DNA of 8,002 bases from Micrococcales bacterium (lineage in GTDB: Bacteria > Actinomycetota > Actinomycetes > Actinomycetales > Microbacteriaceae). Shown piece after piece: positions 1 to 7,470 of this stretch. Both the position numbers and the translations under genes were made by a program. Below the pieces are notes generated by a model. It worked only from the letters and a program-made list of their open reading frames with translations, was not told the origin of the DNA and ran no database searches. The stretch spans positions 1 through 8,002 of the forward strand of contig CANFPR010000037.1 in assembly GCA_947448975.1 (NCBI GenBank). The letters are read 5' to 3'. Every line of letters begins with the position of its first letter. Position 1 is the stretch's first letter.

Positions 1-3000
1 AACCGAATCAACTTGAGTGAACTGCCAGAACGCGAGCACATCGCTCACACTTCGGCATCGGTCAACCGTCGACAGAGAACTTTCGGGTACACCGAAGAAG
101 AACTACGTATTCTGCTTGCGCCGATCGCAAAGACCGGTGTTGAGCCAATCGGTGCCATGGGCTCCGATACCCCAATCGCAGCGATTTCCGACCGCCCAAG
201 ACTGCTCTTTGACTACTTTGTGCAGCAGTTCGCGCAGGTCACAAACCCGCCGCTAGACAGCATCCGTGAAGAGGTAGTTACCTCGCTCGGCACCGGTCTC
301 GGACCAGAGCGAAACCTACTTACCGCGACACCAGAGCACGCGCAACAGATCAGCCTCAGCTTTCCTGTACTCAGCAACGATGAGCTAGCCAAGATCAAGC
401 ACATCGAATCTCGCCCCGGCATCGGCAAGTCGTTCACGGTTAAGGGCCTCTACCGAATCGACGGAGGTGCAGACTCTCTCGCAGCACGCATCCGTGAAAT
501 TTTCGACGAGGTTGACGAAGCAATCGCCGACGGCGCAACCTACCTGATTCTCAGCGACCGCGACAGCAACCGCGAATCGGCTCCGATTCCTTCGCTGCTT
601 CTCACTTCGGCAGTACACCACCACTTGATTCGCACCGGAAACCGCACACGTCTTGGTCTGGTTATCGAAGCCGGAGACGTGCGTGAAGTTCATCACGTGG
701 CAGCACTCATTGGCTACGGCGCAGCTGCCATCAACCCTTACCTCGCAATGGAATCGGTTGAGCAGATGGTTCGCAGCGGCCAAATCGTTGGCGTCACCAT
801 CGACAAGGCTCACAAGAACCTAATCAAGGGCCTTGGCAAGGGTGTTCTCAAGATTATGTCGAAGATGGGCATTTCAACCGTCTCGTCTTACTCGGGCGCT
901 CAGGTCTTCGAGGCTATCGGCCTCAGCCAAGAATTCGTCGACACCTATTTCACCGGAACAACCAGCCAACTCGGTGGCATTGGCATCGACGTGATTCACC
1001 AGGAGATTGCCGCTCGCCACAAGAGCGCCTACCCTCTGGAGCGCGCTACCAACCCACACACGGCTCTAGAAACCGGTGGCGAGTACCAGTGGCGTCGCGA
1101 TGGCGCACCTCACCTTTTCAACCCAGAGACTGTATTCAAACTTCAGCACTCAACCAGAACCAAGCGATTCGACATCTTCCGCGAGTACACCAAGAGCGTC
1201 GATGAGCAGGCCGAGCGCCTAATGACGCTTCGCGGTCTGTTCACTCTTCGTGAGGGTGCCCGCCCCGCCGTGGCACTCGATGAGGTTGAGCCGATTTCGG
1301 CCATCGTCAAGCGCTTCTCAACCGGAGCGATGTCTTACGGTTCGATCTCCGCCGAGGCACACGAAACACTTGCCATTGCAATGAACATGCTCGGCGGCAA
1401 GTCGAACACCGGTGAGGGTGGCGAAGACGTAGAGCGCTTGCTCGACCCTGCCCGCCGTTCGAGCATTAAGCAGGTGGCATCCGGGCGTTTCGGCGTGACC
1501 AGCATGTACCTCACCCACGCCGATGACATTCAGATCAAAATGGCTCAGGGTGCAAAACCTGGTGAAGGTGGTCAGCTTCCGCCAAACAAGGTTTACCCGT
1601 GGATCGCAAGAACCCGCCACGCAACCGCTGGAGTTGGGCTCATTTCGCCGCCTCCGCACCACGACATTTATTCGATCGAAGACCTAAAACAACTCATTTT
1701 CGACCTGAAGCGGGCAAACCGCGAGGCACGTGTTCACGTCAAGCTCGTGAGCCAAGTTGGTATCGGTACCGTTGCAGCGGGTGTCGCCAAGGCCAAGGCT
1801 GACGTGATTCTGGTTTCGGGCTTCGATGGAGGCACCGGCGCATCACCGCTTAACTCGCTAAAGCACGCCGGCACCCCTTGGGAACTAGGTCTAGCCGAAG
1901 CACAGCAAACTTTGATGGTCAACGGACTTCGAGGTCGCGTTTCGGTTCAGGTAGACGGTCAGATGAAGACCGGCCGCGATGTCATCATCGCAGCGCTTCT
2001 GGGTGCCGAAGAGTATGGCTTTGCCACCGCTCCGCTAGTGGTTTCGGGATGCATCATGATGCGCGTGTGCCACCTCGACACCTGCCCAGTTGGCGTCGCT
2101 ACTCAGAACCCTGTTCTACGCGCGCGCTTCGATGGCAAACCAGAATTCGTAGTCAACTTCTTTGAGTTCCTTGCTCAAGAGGTGCGCGAATACCTGGCCG
2201 CCTTGGGTTTCAGAACCCTCGACGAGGCAATCGGTCACAGTGAACTGATCGACGTCAACCGCGCCATTACTCACTGGAAGGCCGACGGGCTAGACCTTTC
2301 GCCGATTCTGGCGGCACCAAGCCTGCCGAGCGACTCACCAAAGCGCCGCGTTTCGAGCCAAGACCACGAACTCGAGAAACACTTCGACTTCAAGTTGCTC
2401 GAGTCAGCCGCGTCTGCGCTGGCCGATGCCACCCCTGTGAAAATCGAACTTCCGATTACCAACGTCGACCAGGCGGTAGGCACCATCCTCGGCAACGAAG
2501 TGACCAAAGCCTACGGTGCAGAAGGGCTCGCCGAGTCGACCATCGACATTCGTCTGCGCGGAGCCGCTGGGCAATCGTTCGGTGCGTTTATTCCGAAGGG
2601 AATCAAGCTGACTCTCGAAGGCGATGCCAACGACTACGTTGGCAAGGGCCTTTCGGGCGGTTCGATCGTGGTTAGACCAGATCGTGAATCAATGTACGCT
2701 GCGGAGCAAAACATCATTGCTGGCAACGTGATTGGTTACGGCGCCACCTCCGGAACCATATTCCTGCGTGGAATGGTGGGGGAGCGATTCTTGGTTCGCA
2801 ACTCAGGCGCGACTGCTGTGGTTGAGGGTGTTGGAGACCACGCTCTCGAATACATGACCGGCGGTACCGCGGTAATTCTTGGTCGCACCGGGCGCAACCT
2901 CGGCGCTGGCATGTCTGGCGGTCAGGCGTTCGTTTACAAGCTGCGTGCCGATCGAATCAACGCAGAGGCTTTGGCTGCTGGTGAGCTGCACCTTCGCGAG

Positions 3001-3240
3001 CTCGGAGAAGCCGAATCGACCGAACTTAAGTCGCTCCTTGAACGTCACCAGGCAGAAACCGGTTCGCTACTCGCGGAGCGCTTGCTTGCCGACTGGGCTA
3101 ACACGGTTCAAAACTTCACCCAACTGCTGCCAAGCGACTACGCGAGCGTTCTAGAGATTCGCGCAGAGGCGAAGGCAACCGGCGTCGACCCAGACGGCGA
3201 CGAAACTTGGGCCAAAATTTTGGAGGTTACCAATGGCTGA
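1..3240 (+). CDS. gltB: Glutamate synthase (NADPH) large subunit, 5'-truncated by window edge
   Basis: Large (alpha) subunit of glutamate synthase, a cytoplasmic iron-sulfur flavoprotein that makes two glutamates from glutamine and 2-oxoglutarate. The reading frame is open from base 1 and gives 1079 visible residues; bacterial GltB is about 1500, so roughly 430-450 N-terminal residues, the glutaminase domain with its catalytic Cys1, lie outside. The TTG at 13 is an internal codon, not a start. Visible in order: the central domain (from about residue 29, GYTEEELR, then [11 protein letters not shown]); the FMN-binding synthase domain ([10 protein letters not shown] at about 519, DGGTGAS at 609-615, [11 protein letters not shown]); the 3Fe-4S cysteines at visible residues 684, 690 and 695 (C-x5-C-x4-C, as in the family); and the C-terminal glycine-rich beta-helix (about 830-1020). 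No frameshift is seen. It overlaps gltD by 8 bases. Electrons reach its FMN from NADPH through GltD. The identification is very secure. Confidence 0.97.
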   Translation, partial: NRINLSELPEREHIAHTSASVNRRQRTFGYTEEELRILLAPIAKTGVEPIGAMGSDTPIAAISDRPRLLFDYFVQQFAQVTNPPLDSIREEVVTSLGTGLGPERNLLTATPEHAQQISLSFPVLSNDELAKIKHIESRPGIGKSFTVKGLYRIDGGADSLAARIREIFDEVDEAIADGATYLILSDRDSNRESAPIPSLLLTSAVHHHLIRTGNRTRLGLVIEAGDVREVHHVAALIGYGAAAINPYLAMESVEQMVRSGQIVGVTIDKAHKNLIKGLGKGVLKIMSKMGISTVSSYSGAQVFEAIGLSQEFVDTYFTGTTSQLGGIGIDVIHQEIAARHKSAYPLERATNPHTALETGGEYQWRRDGAPHLFNPETVFKLQHSTRTKRFDIFREYTKSVDEQAERLMTLRGLFTLREGARPAVALDEVEPISAIVKRFSTGAMSYGSISAEAHETLAIAMNMLGGKSNTGEGGEDVERLLDPARRSSIKQVASGRFGVTSMYLTHADDIQIKMAQGAKPGEGGQLPPNKVYPWIARTRHATAGVGLISPPPHHDIYSIEDLKQLIFDLKRANREARVHVKLVSQVGIGTVAAGVAKAKADVILVSGFDGGTGASPLNSLKHAGTPWELGLAEAQQTLMVNGLRGRVSVQVDGQMKTGRDVIIAALLGAEEYGFATAPLVVSGCIMMRVCHLDTCPVGVATQNPVLRARFDGKPEFVVNFFEFLAQEVREYLAALGFRTLDEAIGHSELIDVNRAITHWKADGLDLSPILAAPSLPSDSPKRRVSSQDHELEKHFDFKLLESAASALADATPVKIELPITNVDQAVGTILGNEVTKAYGAEGLAESTIDIRLRGAAGQSFGAFIPKGIKLTLEGDANDYVGKGLSGGSIVVRPDRESMYAAEQNIIAGNVIGYGATSGTIFLRGMVGERFLVRNSGATAVVEGVGDHALEYMTGGTAVILGRTGRNLGAGMSGGQAFVYKLRADRINAEALAAGELHLRELGEAESTELKSLLERHQAETGSLLAERLLADWANTVQNFTQLLPSDYASVLEIRAEAKATGVDPDGDETWAKILEVTNG
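3222..3226 (+). promoter_or_regulatory. Ribosome binding site of gltD inside gltB
   Basis: A full GGAGG lies six bases before the ATG at 3233 and within the last codons of gltB. It fixes the gltD start and, with the 8-base gene overlap (ATGGCTGA), suggests translational coupling so that the two subunits are made in balance. Confidence 0.8.
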
Positions 3241-4693
3241 TCCACGTGGATTCCTCAAAGTAACCGATCGTGAAACCGCAGCCCGTCGTCCGGTTGATGT
3301 TCGCATTCTTGACTGGAAAGAAGTTTACGAACGTCGCGACAAGGGCGTTATTCAGCAACAGGCCTCGCGATGCATGGACTGCGGTGTGCCTTTTTGCCAC
3401 CAGGGATGCCCGCTCGGAAACCTGATTCCCGAATGGAACGACCTCACCTGGCGTGCAGACAACAAGGGTGCCATTGAGCGCCTACACAAGACCAACAACT
3501 TTCCTGAGTTCACCGGACGCCTGTGCCCGGCCCCTTGCGAAAGCTCTTGCGTGCTCGGCATCAACCAACCGGCCGTGACCATCAAAGAAATCGAAGTTTC
3601 GATAATCGATGAGGCCTTCGACAACAACTTTGTGCAGCCCCACCAACCCGAGCGCCTAACCGGCAAAACCGTGGCCGTTGTTGGCTCCGGACCAGCCGGA
3701 TTGGCAGCTGCTCAGCAGCTCACCCGCGCCGGTCACACCGTGGCCGTTTACGAGCGTGACGATCGAATCGGTGGATTGCTTCGCTACGGCATTCCAGACT
3801 TCAAGATGGAAAAGTCGCACCTCGACCGCCGACTAGCCCAAATGGAAGCCGAAGGAACTCGCTTTCGACCGGGAGTCTCAATCGGTTCTGACATCAGCTG
3901 GACCGAGCTGAAAGCTCGCTACGACGCGGTGCTAATCGCAACGGGAGCCACAAAGCCTAGGGACATAGAAATTGCAGGTCGAGACCTAGACGGCGTTCAC
4001 TTTGCCATGGATTACCTGGTTCCGGCCAACAAGCTAGTTGCTGGCGATGAAGTCTCTGACCAAATCACTGCAACCGGTAAGCGCGTGATCATTCTCGGCG
4101 GTGGCGACACTGGCGCCGACTGTCTCGGTACCGCAACCCGTCAGGGCGCAGCCTCGGTTACCACCTTGGCAATTGGTGCCCAGCCGCCTAGCGAGCGTCG
4201 CGCCGACCAGCCATGGCCCACCTTCCCAACTCTGTTCGAGATTGCCAGCGCTCACGAAGAGAACGGCACCAGAACCTATCTGGCTTCGACCGTCGAATTC
4301 GTTGGAAAAGACGGCAAGGTTACCGGAGTCAAGGTCGCCGAAACCGAATTCGTAGATGGTAAGCGTCTTCCTAAAGCGGGCACCGAGCAGATTATCGAGG
4401 CTGACCTCGTGCTTTTGGCTCTCGGCTTCACCGGCCCCGAAACCGACACGCTGACCCCTCAGGCGAAGATCTCGCTTGACTCTCGTGGCAACATTAACCG
4501 CGATACCAAATGGGCCACCAACGAGCCTGGTGTTTTTGTGGCTGGTGACGCTGGCCGCGGACAAAGCCTTATCGTTTGGGCCATCGCAGAAGGTCGCGCC
4601 GCTGCAGCCGCGATCGACGAGTTTTTAGAAGGAACCACTGAGCTACCTGCTCCGGTGAAAACAACTGACAAACCAATCTCGGTTTACAACTAA
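3233..4693 (+). CDS. gltD: Glutamate synthase (NADPH) small subunit
   Basis: Small (beta) subunit of glutamate synthase. It oxidises NADPH at FAD and passes electrons through iron-sulfur clusters to the FMN of GltB. The 486 residues match the usual family length. The N-terminal cluster-binding region has cysteines at 47, 50, 55 and 59 ([13 protein letters not shown]) and at 98, 102 and 106 (CPAPCESSC). The FAD-binding Rossmann motif is VVGSGPAG (149-156), followed by the conserved [13 protein letters not shown] (180-192). A second dinucleotide motif, [10 protein letters not shown] (287-296), fits NADPH binding, and [19 protein letters not shown] (433-451) is the C-terminal FAD contact typical of this family. 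All key residues are present. Its start overlaps the gltB stop by 8 bases, with a strong Shine-Dalgarno. Homologous modules occur in dihydropyrimidine dehydrogenase and NfnB, but the position directly after gltB settles the call. Confidence 0.97.
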   Translation: MADPRGFLKVTDRETAARRPVDVRILDWKEVYERRDKGVIQQQASRCMDCGVPFCHQGCPLGNLIPEWNDLTWRADNKGAIERLHKTNNFPEFTGRLCPAPCESSCVLGINQPAVTIKEIEVSIIDEAFDNNFVQPHQPERLTGKTVAVVGSGPAGLAAAQQLTRAGHTVAVYERDDRIGGLLRYGIPDFKMEKSHLDRRLAQMEAEGTRFRPGVSIGSDISWTELKARYDAVLIATGATKPRDIEIAGRDLDGVHFAMDYLVPANKLVAGDEVSDQITATGKRVIILGGGDTGADCLGTATRQGAASVTTLAIGAQPPSERRADQPWPTFPTLFEIASAHEENGTRTYLASTVEFVGKDGKVTGVKVAETEFVDGKRLPKAGTEQIIEADLVLLALGFTGPETDTLTPQAKISLDSRGNINRDTKWATNEPGVFVAGDAGRGQSLIVWAIAEGRAAAAAIDEFLEGTTELPAPVKTTDKPISVYN

Positions 4694-4738
4694 CCAGACT
4701 GGATCGGCAAATCGCCGAAACAACAGAATGAGGAAAAG

Positions 4739-6178
4739 ATGAGACGCGCAAAGATTGTTGCGACCCTAGGGCCTGCAACCTCGAGCTACGAGAATATCCG
4801 CGCCATTGTCGAGGCCGGCGTTGACGTCGCCCGAATGAACCTGAGCCACGGCTCATACGACGTGCACGAGGAGGTCTTTCGCAACGTGCGCAAGGTTGCA
4901 GCCGACACCGGCAAGGCAATCGGAATCCTGGTAGACCTTCAGGGCCCAAAGATTCGTCTCGGCCGATTCGCCGATGGCCCGGTAATGCTCGAAAAGGGCG
5001 CTACCTTCAAGATCACAATTGAAGACATCCAGGGTGATGTCAACATCTGTGGCACGACCTTCAAGGGCTTGCCAGGAGATGTGAAGCCTGGTGACGCACT
5101 GCTCATCGACGATGGCAAGGTCGCCCTTCGTGCCACCGAAGTTTCTGCCACCACGGTAACCACAGTCGTTGAGGTTCCTGGCCCGGTGAGCAACAACAAG
5201 GGCATCAACCTTCCCGGTGTAGCTGTAAACGTTCCAGCGCTTTCTAAGAAAGACGAAGAAGACCTTCGATGGGCGCTAAAGCTTGGCGCAGACATCATCG
5301 CACTTTCATTCGTTCGCAATGCCAGCGACATTGTTCGCGTGCACGAGATCATGCGCGAAGAGGGAGTTTTCCTTCCGGTCATCGCCAAGATCGAAAAGCC
5401 ACAGGCGGTTGAGGCTCTCGAAGAGATCATCGATGCCTTTGACGGCGTGATGGTTGCTCGTGGAGACCTGGGCGTCGAACTACCACTCGAGCAGGTTCCA
5501 CTGGTGCAGAAGCGCGCAGTAGAGCTTTCGCGCAGATGGGCAAAGCCGGTAATCGTTGCCACTCAGATGCTCGAATCGATGATCGACAACGCTCGACCTA
5601 CCCGCGCCGAAGCCTCAGACGTTGCAAACGCCATTCTCGACGGCGCTGACGCAGTCATGCTTTCGGGTGAGACATCGGTCGGTAAGTACCCGGTAGAAAC
5701 CGTAGCCACCATGGCGCGCATTGTGGAATCGACCGAAGAGAACGGAATGGATCGCATTCCGCCTCTAGGAACCCGCCCACACACTCACTCGGGCGCTGTG
5801 TCTTTGGCCGCTGTTGAGATTGCCGAGCTTCTCGGGTCTAAGTTCGTTTGCGTATTCACCGAAAGTGGCGATTCGTTCCGTCGCGTTTCGAGACTCCGCT
5901 CGTCGGTGCCGACCATTGCATTCACTCCAAGTGAAGTCACTCGCAACCGCCTGGCTCTCTCGTGGGGCGCTCAGACCTACATCGTTGAGAAAGTCACCCA
6001 CACCGACGAGATGATGCACCAGGTTGACCAAATCGTATTGCGCGAGGGGCTTTGCCAAATCGGTGACGAAGTTGTGGTTGTCGCCGGAACACCACCGGGC
6101 ATCCCTGGTTCGACCAATTCACTGAGAGTGCACAAGGTTGGCGACGCAGCCGATTTTGCTGCCGGATTCGCTCGATAG
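4739..6178 (+). CDS. pyk: Pyruvate kinase, predicted K+-independent type
   Basis: Catalyses the last step of glycolysis, phosphoenolpyruvate plus ADP to pyruvate plus ATP, in the cytoplasm. The 479 residues form a standard pyruvate kinase with no added C-terminal PEP-utiliser domain. Seen motifs: KIVATLGPAT (5-14); ARMNLSHG (31-38) with substrate-binding R32; DLQGPKIRLG (66-75); KIEKP (218-222) with K218 equivalent to rabbit K270 and E220 to E272; ARGDLG (240-245) with metal ligand D243; VATQMLESM (273-281) with T275; and the SGETSVGKYP region (309-318). Rabbit Glu117 is replaced by Lys71, with Leu67, Gln68 and Leu74 around it, the signature of enzymes that do not need K+. The ATG has GAGGA (4730-4734) four bases upstream. 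The gap to gltD is 45 bases with no convincing promoter, so co-transcription with gltBD is inferred. It ends in TAG, 20 bases before the strong terminator. Confidence 0.97.
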   Translation: MRRAKIVATLGPATSSYENIRAIVEAGVDVARMNLSHGSYDVHEEVFRNVRKVAADTGKAIGILVDLQGPKIRLGRFADGPVMLEKGATFKITIEDIQGDVNICGTTFKGLPGDVKPGDALLIDDGKVALRATEVSATTVTTVVEVPGPVSNNKGINLPGVAVNVPALSKKDEEDLRWALKLGADIIALSFVRNASDIVRVHEIMREEGVFLPVIAKIEKPQAVEALEEIIDAFDGVMVARGDLGVELPLEQVPLVQKRAVELSRRWAKPVIVATQMLESMIDNARPTRAEASDVANAILDGADAVMLSGETSVGKYPVETVATMARIVESTEENGMDRIPPLGTRPHTHSGAVSLAAVEIAELLGSKFVCVFTESGDSFRRVSRLRSSVPTIAFTPSEVTRNRLALSWGAQTYIVEKVTHTDEMMHQVDQIVLREGLCQIGDEVVVVAGTPPGIPGSTNSLRVHKVGDAADFAAGFAR

Positions 6179-6198
6179 ACGAATCGACGGTTTAAACG

Positions 6199-6232
6199 AA
6201 AAAGTGGCGAGGGAAACCTCGCCACTTTTTTT
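6199..6232. terminator. Strong intrinsic terminator, usable on both strands
   Basis: A perfect inverted repeat: GTGGCGAGG (6204-6212) pairs with CCTCGCCAC (6217-6225) across a GAAA tetraloop (6213-6216), extended by five A-T pairs. On the plus strand seven T follow (6226-6232), ending the pyk transcript 20 bases after its stop codon. On the minus strand five T follow (the complement of 6199-6203), just beyond the 3' end of tRNA-Leu. One hairpin can thus stop both converging transcripts. Confidence 0.93.
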
Positions 6233-6236
6233 ATTG

Positions 6237-6319
6237 TGCCGGAAGTGGGATTCGAACCCACACGTCCTTTCGAACAAAGCATTTTGAGTGCTCCGCGTCT
6301 GCCGTTCCGCCATTCCGGC
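6237..6319 (-). tRNA. tRNA-Leu (anticodon CAA)
   Basis: Read on the minus strand, 83 bases fold as a complete class II tRNA. The acceptor stem is GCCGGAA/TTCCGGC with discriminator A at 6237. The D stem is GCG/CGC. The anticodon stem GAGCA/TGCTT encloses loop CTCAAAA, giving anticodon CAA at 6284-6286, which reads the leucine codon TTG. A long variable arm follows (GTTC, loop GAAA, GGAC), as expected for leucine. The T arm is GTGGG/CCCAC with loop TTCGAAT. The 3' CCA is not encoded (the next bases read CAA), so it must be added by the CCA-adding enzyme. No mismatch is seen in the acceptor, D or T stems. Confidence 0.97.
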
Positions 6320-6335
6320 TCGCACAACAAAAAGA

Positions 6336-6364
6336 AGTCTACCTAAAGATTTCGGGCTTGAAGA
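6336..6364 (-). promoter_or_regulatory. Possible promoter of tRNA-Leu
   Basis: On the minus strand TAGACT (6341 down to 6336) fits a TANNNT -10 box and lies 16 bases before the mature tRNA 5' end, leaving a leader of about 10 bases. At a 17-base spacing the -35 position reads TCTTCA, a poor match to TTGACA, so this call rests mainly on position and the -10 box. It would partly overlap the -35 region of the opposing pdtaR promoter. Confidence 0.3.
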
Positions 6365-6385
6365 TGCTTCGGCATCCGATAAAGT
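6358..6385 (+). promoter_or_regulatory. Leaderless promoter of pdtaR
   Basis: TTGAAG (-35, 6358-6363), a 16-base spacer and TAAAGT (-10, 6380-6385, TANNNT) match a housekeeping sigma promoter. Seven bases separate the -10 box from the ATG at 6393, which puts the transcription start at or within a base or two of the start codon. No Shine-Dalgarno is visible between -10 and ATG. A leaderless mRNA, common in actinobacteria, is the simplest reading. Confidence 0.65.
6363..6376. repeat. Inverted repeat within the pdtaR promoter spacer
   Basis: GATGC (6363-6367), TTCG (6368-6371) and GCATC (6372-6376) form a perfect 5-base inverted repeat with a C(TTCG)G loop. It fills most of the space between the -35 and -10 boxes of the pdtaR promoter. 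It could be an operator half-site pair or chance. It would not be transcribed from the pdtaR start proposed here, and no T-run follows, so it is not a terminator. Confidence 0.45.
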
Positions 6386-6392
6386 TGTGCCC

Positions 6393-6992
6393 ATGTCTGA
6401 ACAAACGAGTAGAACCGCACTGGTTGCCGAAGATGAAGCAATCATTCGCCTCGATATCGTCGAAACCCTCCGCGAGGCCGGTTTTGATGTAGTTGCAGAA
6501 GCCGGCGACGGCTTGGCTGCGGTAGAGCTCGCCAAGACCCACAAGCCAGACATCATCGTCATGGATATCAAGATGCCGAACATGGATGGCATCGAGGCAG
6601 CAGAACAGATTCGCGAACTCAAGATTCCAGTGGTGCTGCTTACTGCTTTCAGTCAGCGCGAACTTGTTGAACGAGCATCCGAGGCCGGCGCTATGGCTTA
6701 CGTGGTCAAGCCGTTCTCACCATCAGACCTGCTACCTGCGGTAGAGATAGCACTGAGCCGCCACGCGCAGCTCACGGCCCTGGAACACGACATTGCAGAC
6801 CTTCAGGAGCGCTTAGAGACCCGAAAGCTGATTGACCAAGCTAAGGGTCTGCTCATCACTAAGAACTTGGTAAAAGACGAACCCGATGCCTTTAGATGGA
6901 TTCAGAAATCTTCGATGGATCGGCGACTCACCATGGCGCAAGTTGCCAAAACGGTTATTGAACAGCTTTCTGAAAAACCGGCGGCTGAATAG
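6393..6992 (+). CDS. pdtaR: ANTAR-domain response regulator, PdtaR type (RNA-binding antiterminator)
   Basis: A 199-residue two-domain response regulator. The N-terminal receiver domain (about 7-125) has the acidic pair E13-D14, the phosphoacceptor D58 in VMDIKMP, T84 in LLTAF and K106 in VVKPFSP, so all switch residues are present. The C-terminal ANTAR domain (about 135-195) carries the expected pattern RKLIDQAKGLL and the MAQVAKTVIEQL helix. In this family phosphorylation by a histidine kinase (PdtaS in mycobacteria) promotes binding to paired RNA hairpins with six-base loops, which alters transcription termination or translation of target mRNAs. No kinase gene is in the window, and the targets are unknown. 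The ATG at 6393 is chosen because the receiver fold starts right after it and a promoter sits seven bases upstream; the open frame further upstream runs into the tRNA. Its stop is two bases from that of the convergent thioesterase gene. Confidence 0.93.
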   Translation: MSEQTSRTALVAEDEAIIRLDIVETLREAGFDVVAEAGDGLAAVELAKTHKPDIIVMDIKMPNMDGIEAAEQIRELKIPVVLLTAFSQRELVERASEAGAMAYVVKPFSPSDLLPAVEIALSRHAQLTALEHDIADLQERLETRKLIDQAKGLLITKNLVKDEPDAFRWIQKSSMDRRLTMAQVAKTVIEQLSEKPAAE

Positions 6993-6994
6993 TT

Positions 6995-7426
6995 TTAGCG
7001 ACGGTCTCGCAAGAGATTAGTAATACGAATAGTCGATAGTCGACGACCGGCCTCATCTTCAACTGCAATCTGGTGCACCGTGAGAGTGCTACCGAGAGTG
7101 ATTGCCTCACAGGTCGCGGTTACAACTCCCGCTCGAGCCGAGTTTGAGTGTGACGCATTCACCTCAATTCCGACTGCGAATTTCTTTTTAGGGTGTGCCC
7201 AAACATTTGCGGCCATCGAACCGAGCGATTCGGCCAAGACGACGTAAGCGCCGCCGTGTAGAAGCCCAAGTGGCTGACGATTACCTTCAACCGGCATCGT
7301 GGCCACGGCGCGCTCAGCGCTCAGCTCTAGCAGTTTCACGCCCATGCGCTCGGCAAGTTCGCCAACGCCTCTGGTTTCAAACAGGGAACGCGCATCATCG
7401 GAGAGTTTCGGTTCGAGATTGGTCAT
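6995..7426 (-). CDS. Hotdog-fold acyl-CoA thioesterase, PaaI/YdiI-like
   Basis: A 143-residue single hotdog domain, the usual size for PaaI/EntH/YdiI-type thioesterases, which hydrolyse acyl-CoA or aryl-CoA thioesters in the cytoplasm, normally as tetramers. The motif GNRQPLGLLHGGAYVVLAES has Q51, H57 and E66 with spacings of 6 and 9 residues, the same as the catalytic Q48, H54 and E63 of E. coli YdiI as I recall them; E66 would be the catalytic carboxylate. There is no signal peptide or membrane segment. The minus-strand ATG is supported by GGAG (7432-7435) five bases upstream. The substrate cannot be told from sequence: DHNA-CoA (MenI, menaquinone pathway), phenylacetyl-type CoAs or general housekeeping use are all possible, and no pathway genes lie nearby. 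It is divergent from polA and convergent with pdtaR. Confidence 0.85.
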   Translation of the reverse strand: MTNLEPKLSDDARSLFETRGVGELAERMGVKLLELSAERAVATMPVEGNRQPLGLLHGGAYVVLAESLGSMAANVWAHPKKKFAVGIEVNASHSNSARAGVVTATCEAITLGSTLTVHQIAVEDEAGRRLSTIRITNLLRDRR

Positions 7427-7454
7427 TTCAGCTCCAAGTGCAGGTCGGTTGGGC

Positions 7455-7460
7455 AGATTA
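7455..7460 (-). promoter_or_regulatory. Possible -10 box of the thioesterase gene
   Basis: On the minus strand TAATCT (7460 down to 7455) fits TANNNT. A start about seven bases on would give a leader of roughly 20 bases that includes the GGAG ribosome binding site. No good -35 box was found at the right spacing, which would in any case fall inside the first codons of polA. Confidence 0.35.
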
Positions 7461-7464
7461 GGCT
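7459..7464 (+). promoter_or_regulatory. Possible -10 box giving a leaderless polA mRNA
   Basis: TAGGCT (TANNNT) is followed by six bases and then the polA ATG at 7471, the same geometry as at pdtaR. No Shine-Dalgarno is evident before this ATG. No clear -35 is seen 16-18 bases upstream, so support is weaker than for pdtaR. It shares two bases with the opposing -10 box of the thioesterase gene. Confidence 0.4.
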
Positions 7465-7470
7465 TGCGGT

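Noticed and set aside
13..15. TTG as the start codon of gltB
   Set aside because: The frame is open to base 1, and the protein here corresponds to the start of the central domain of GltB. The N-terminal glutaminase domain must lie to the left of the window.
4034..4564. Open frame of 176 codons on the minus strand inside gltD
   Set aside because: It is opposite the conserved NADPH-binding part of gltD, has no recognisable motif and no supporting ribosome binding site.
4704..4718. Short hairpin TCGGC-AAATC-GCCGA between gltD and pyk, considered as a terminator or ANTAR target
   Set aside because: The stem is only five pairs, no T-run follows, the loop has five bases rather than six, and there is no second hairpin beside it.
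4939..5562. Long open frame on the minus strand inside pyk (about 207 codons)
   Set aside because: It lies fully within a well-conserved pyk gene, its translation is rich in serine and low-complexity and matches no family I know. It is a shadow of pyk codon usage.
6288..6392. Upstream extension of the pdtaR frame to a start inside the tRNA gene
   Set aside because: The extension overlaps the tRNA and the pdtaR promoter, adds residues absent from the family, and the ATG at 6393 fits both the receiver fold and the promoter.
6119..6622. Minus-strand open frame spanning the end of pyk, the terminator, the tRNA and the start of pdtaR
   Set aside because: It would read through a terminator and a tRNA gene, and its translation has no domain features.
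6998..7010. Hairpin GCGA-CGGTC-TCGC as terminator for pdtaR or the thioesterase gene
   Set aside because: The stem has only four pairs and no proper T-run follows on either strand.
7030..7043. Tandem repeat of TAGTCGA within the thioesterase gene
   Set aside because: Two copies of seven bases, encoding ordinary conserved residues near the C-terminus; best explained by chance.
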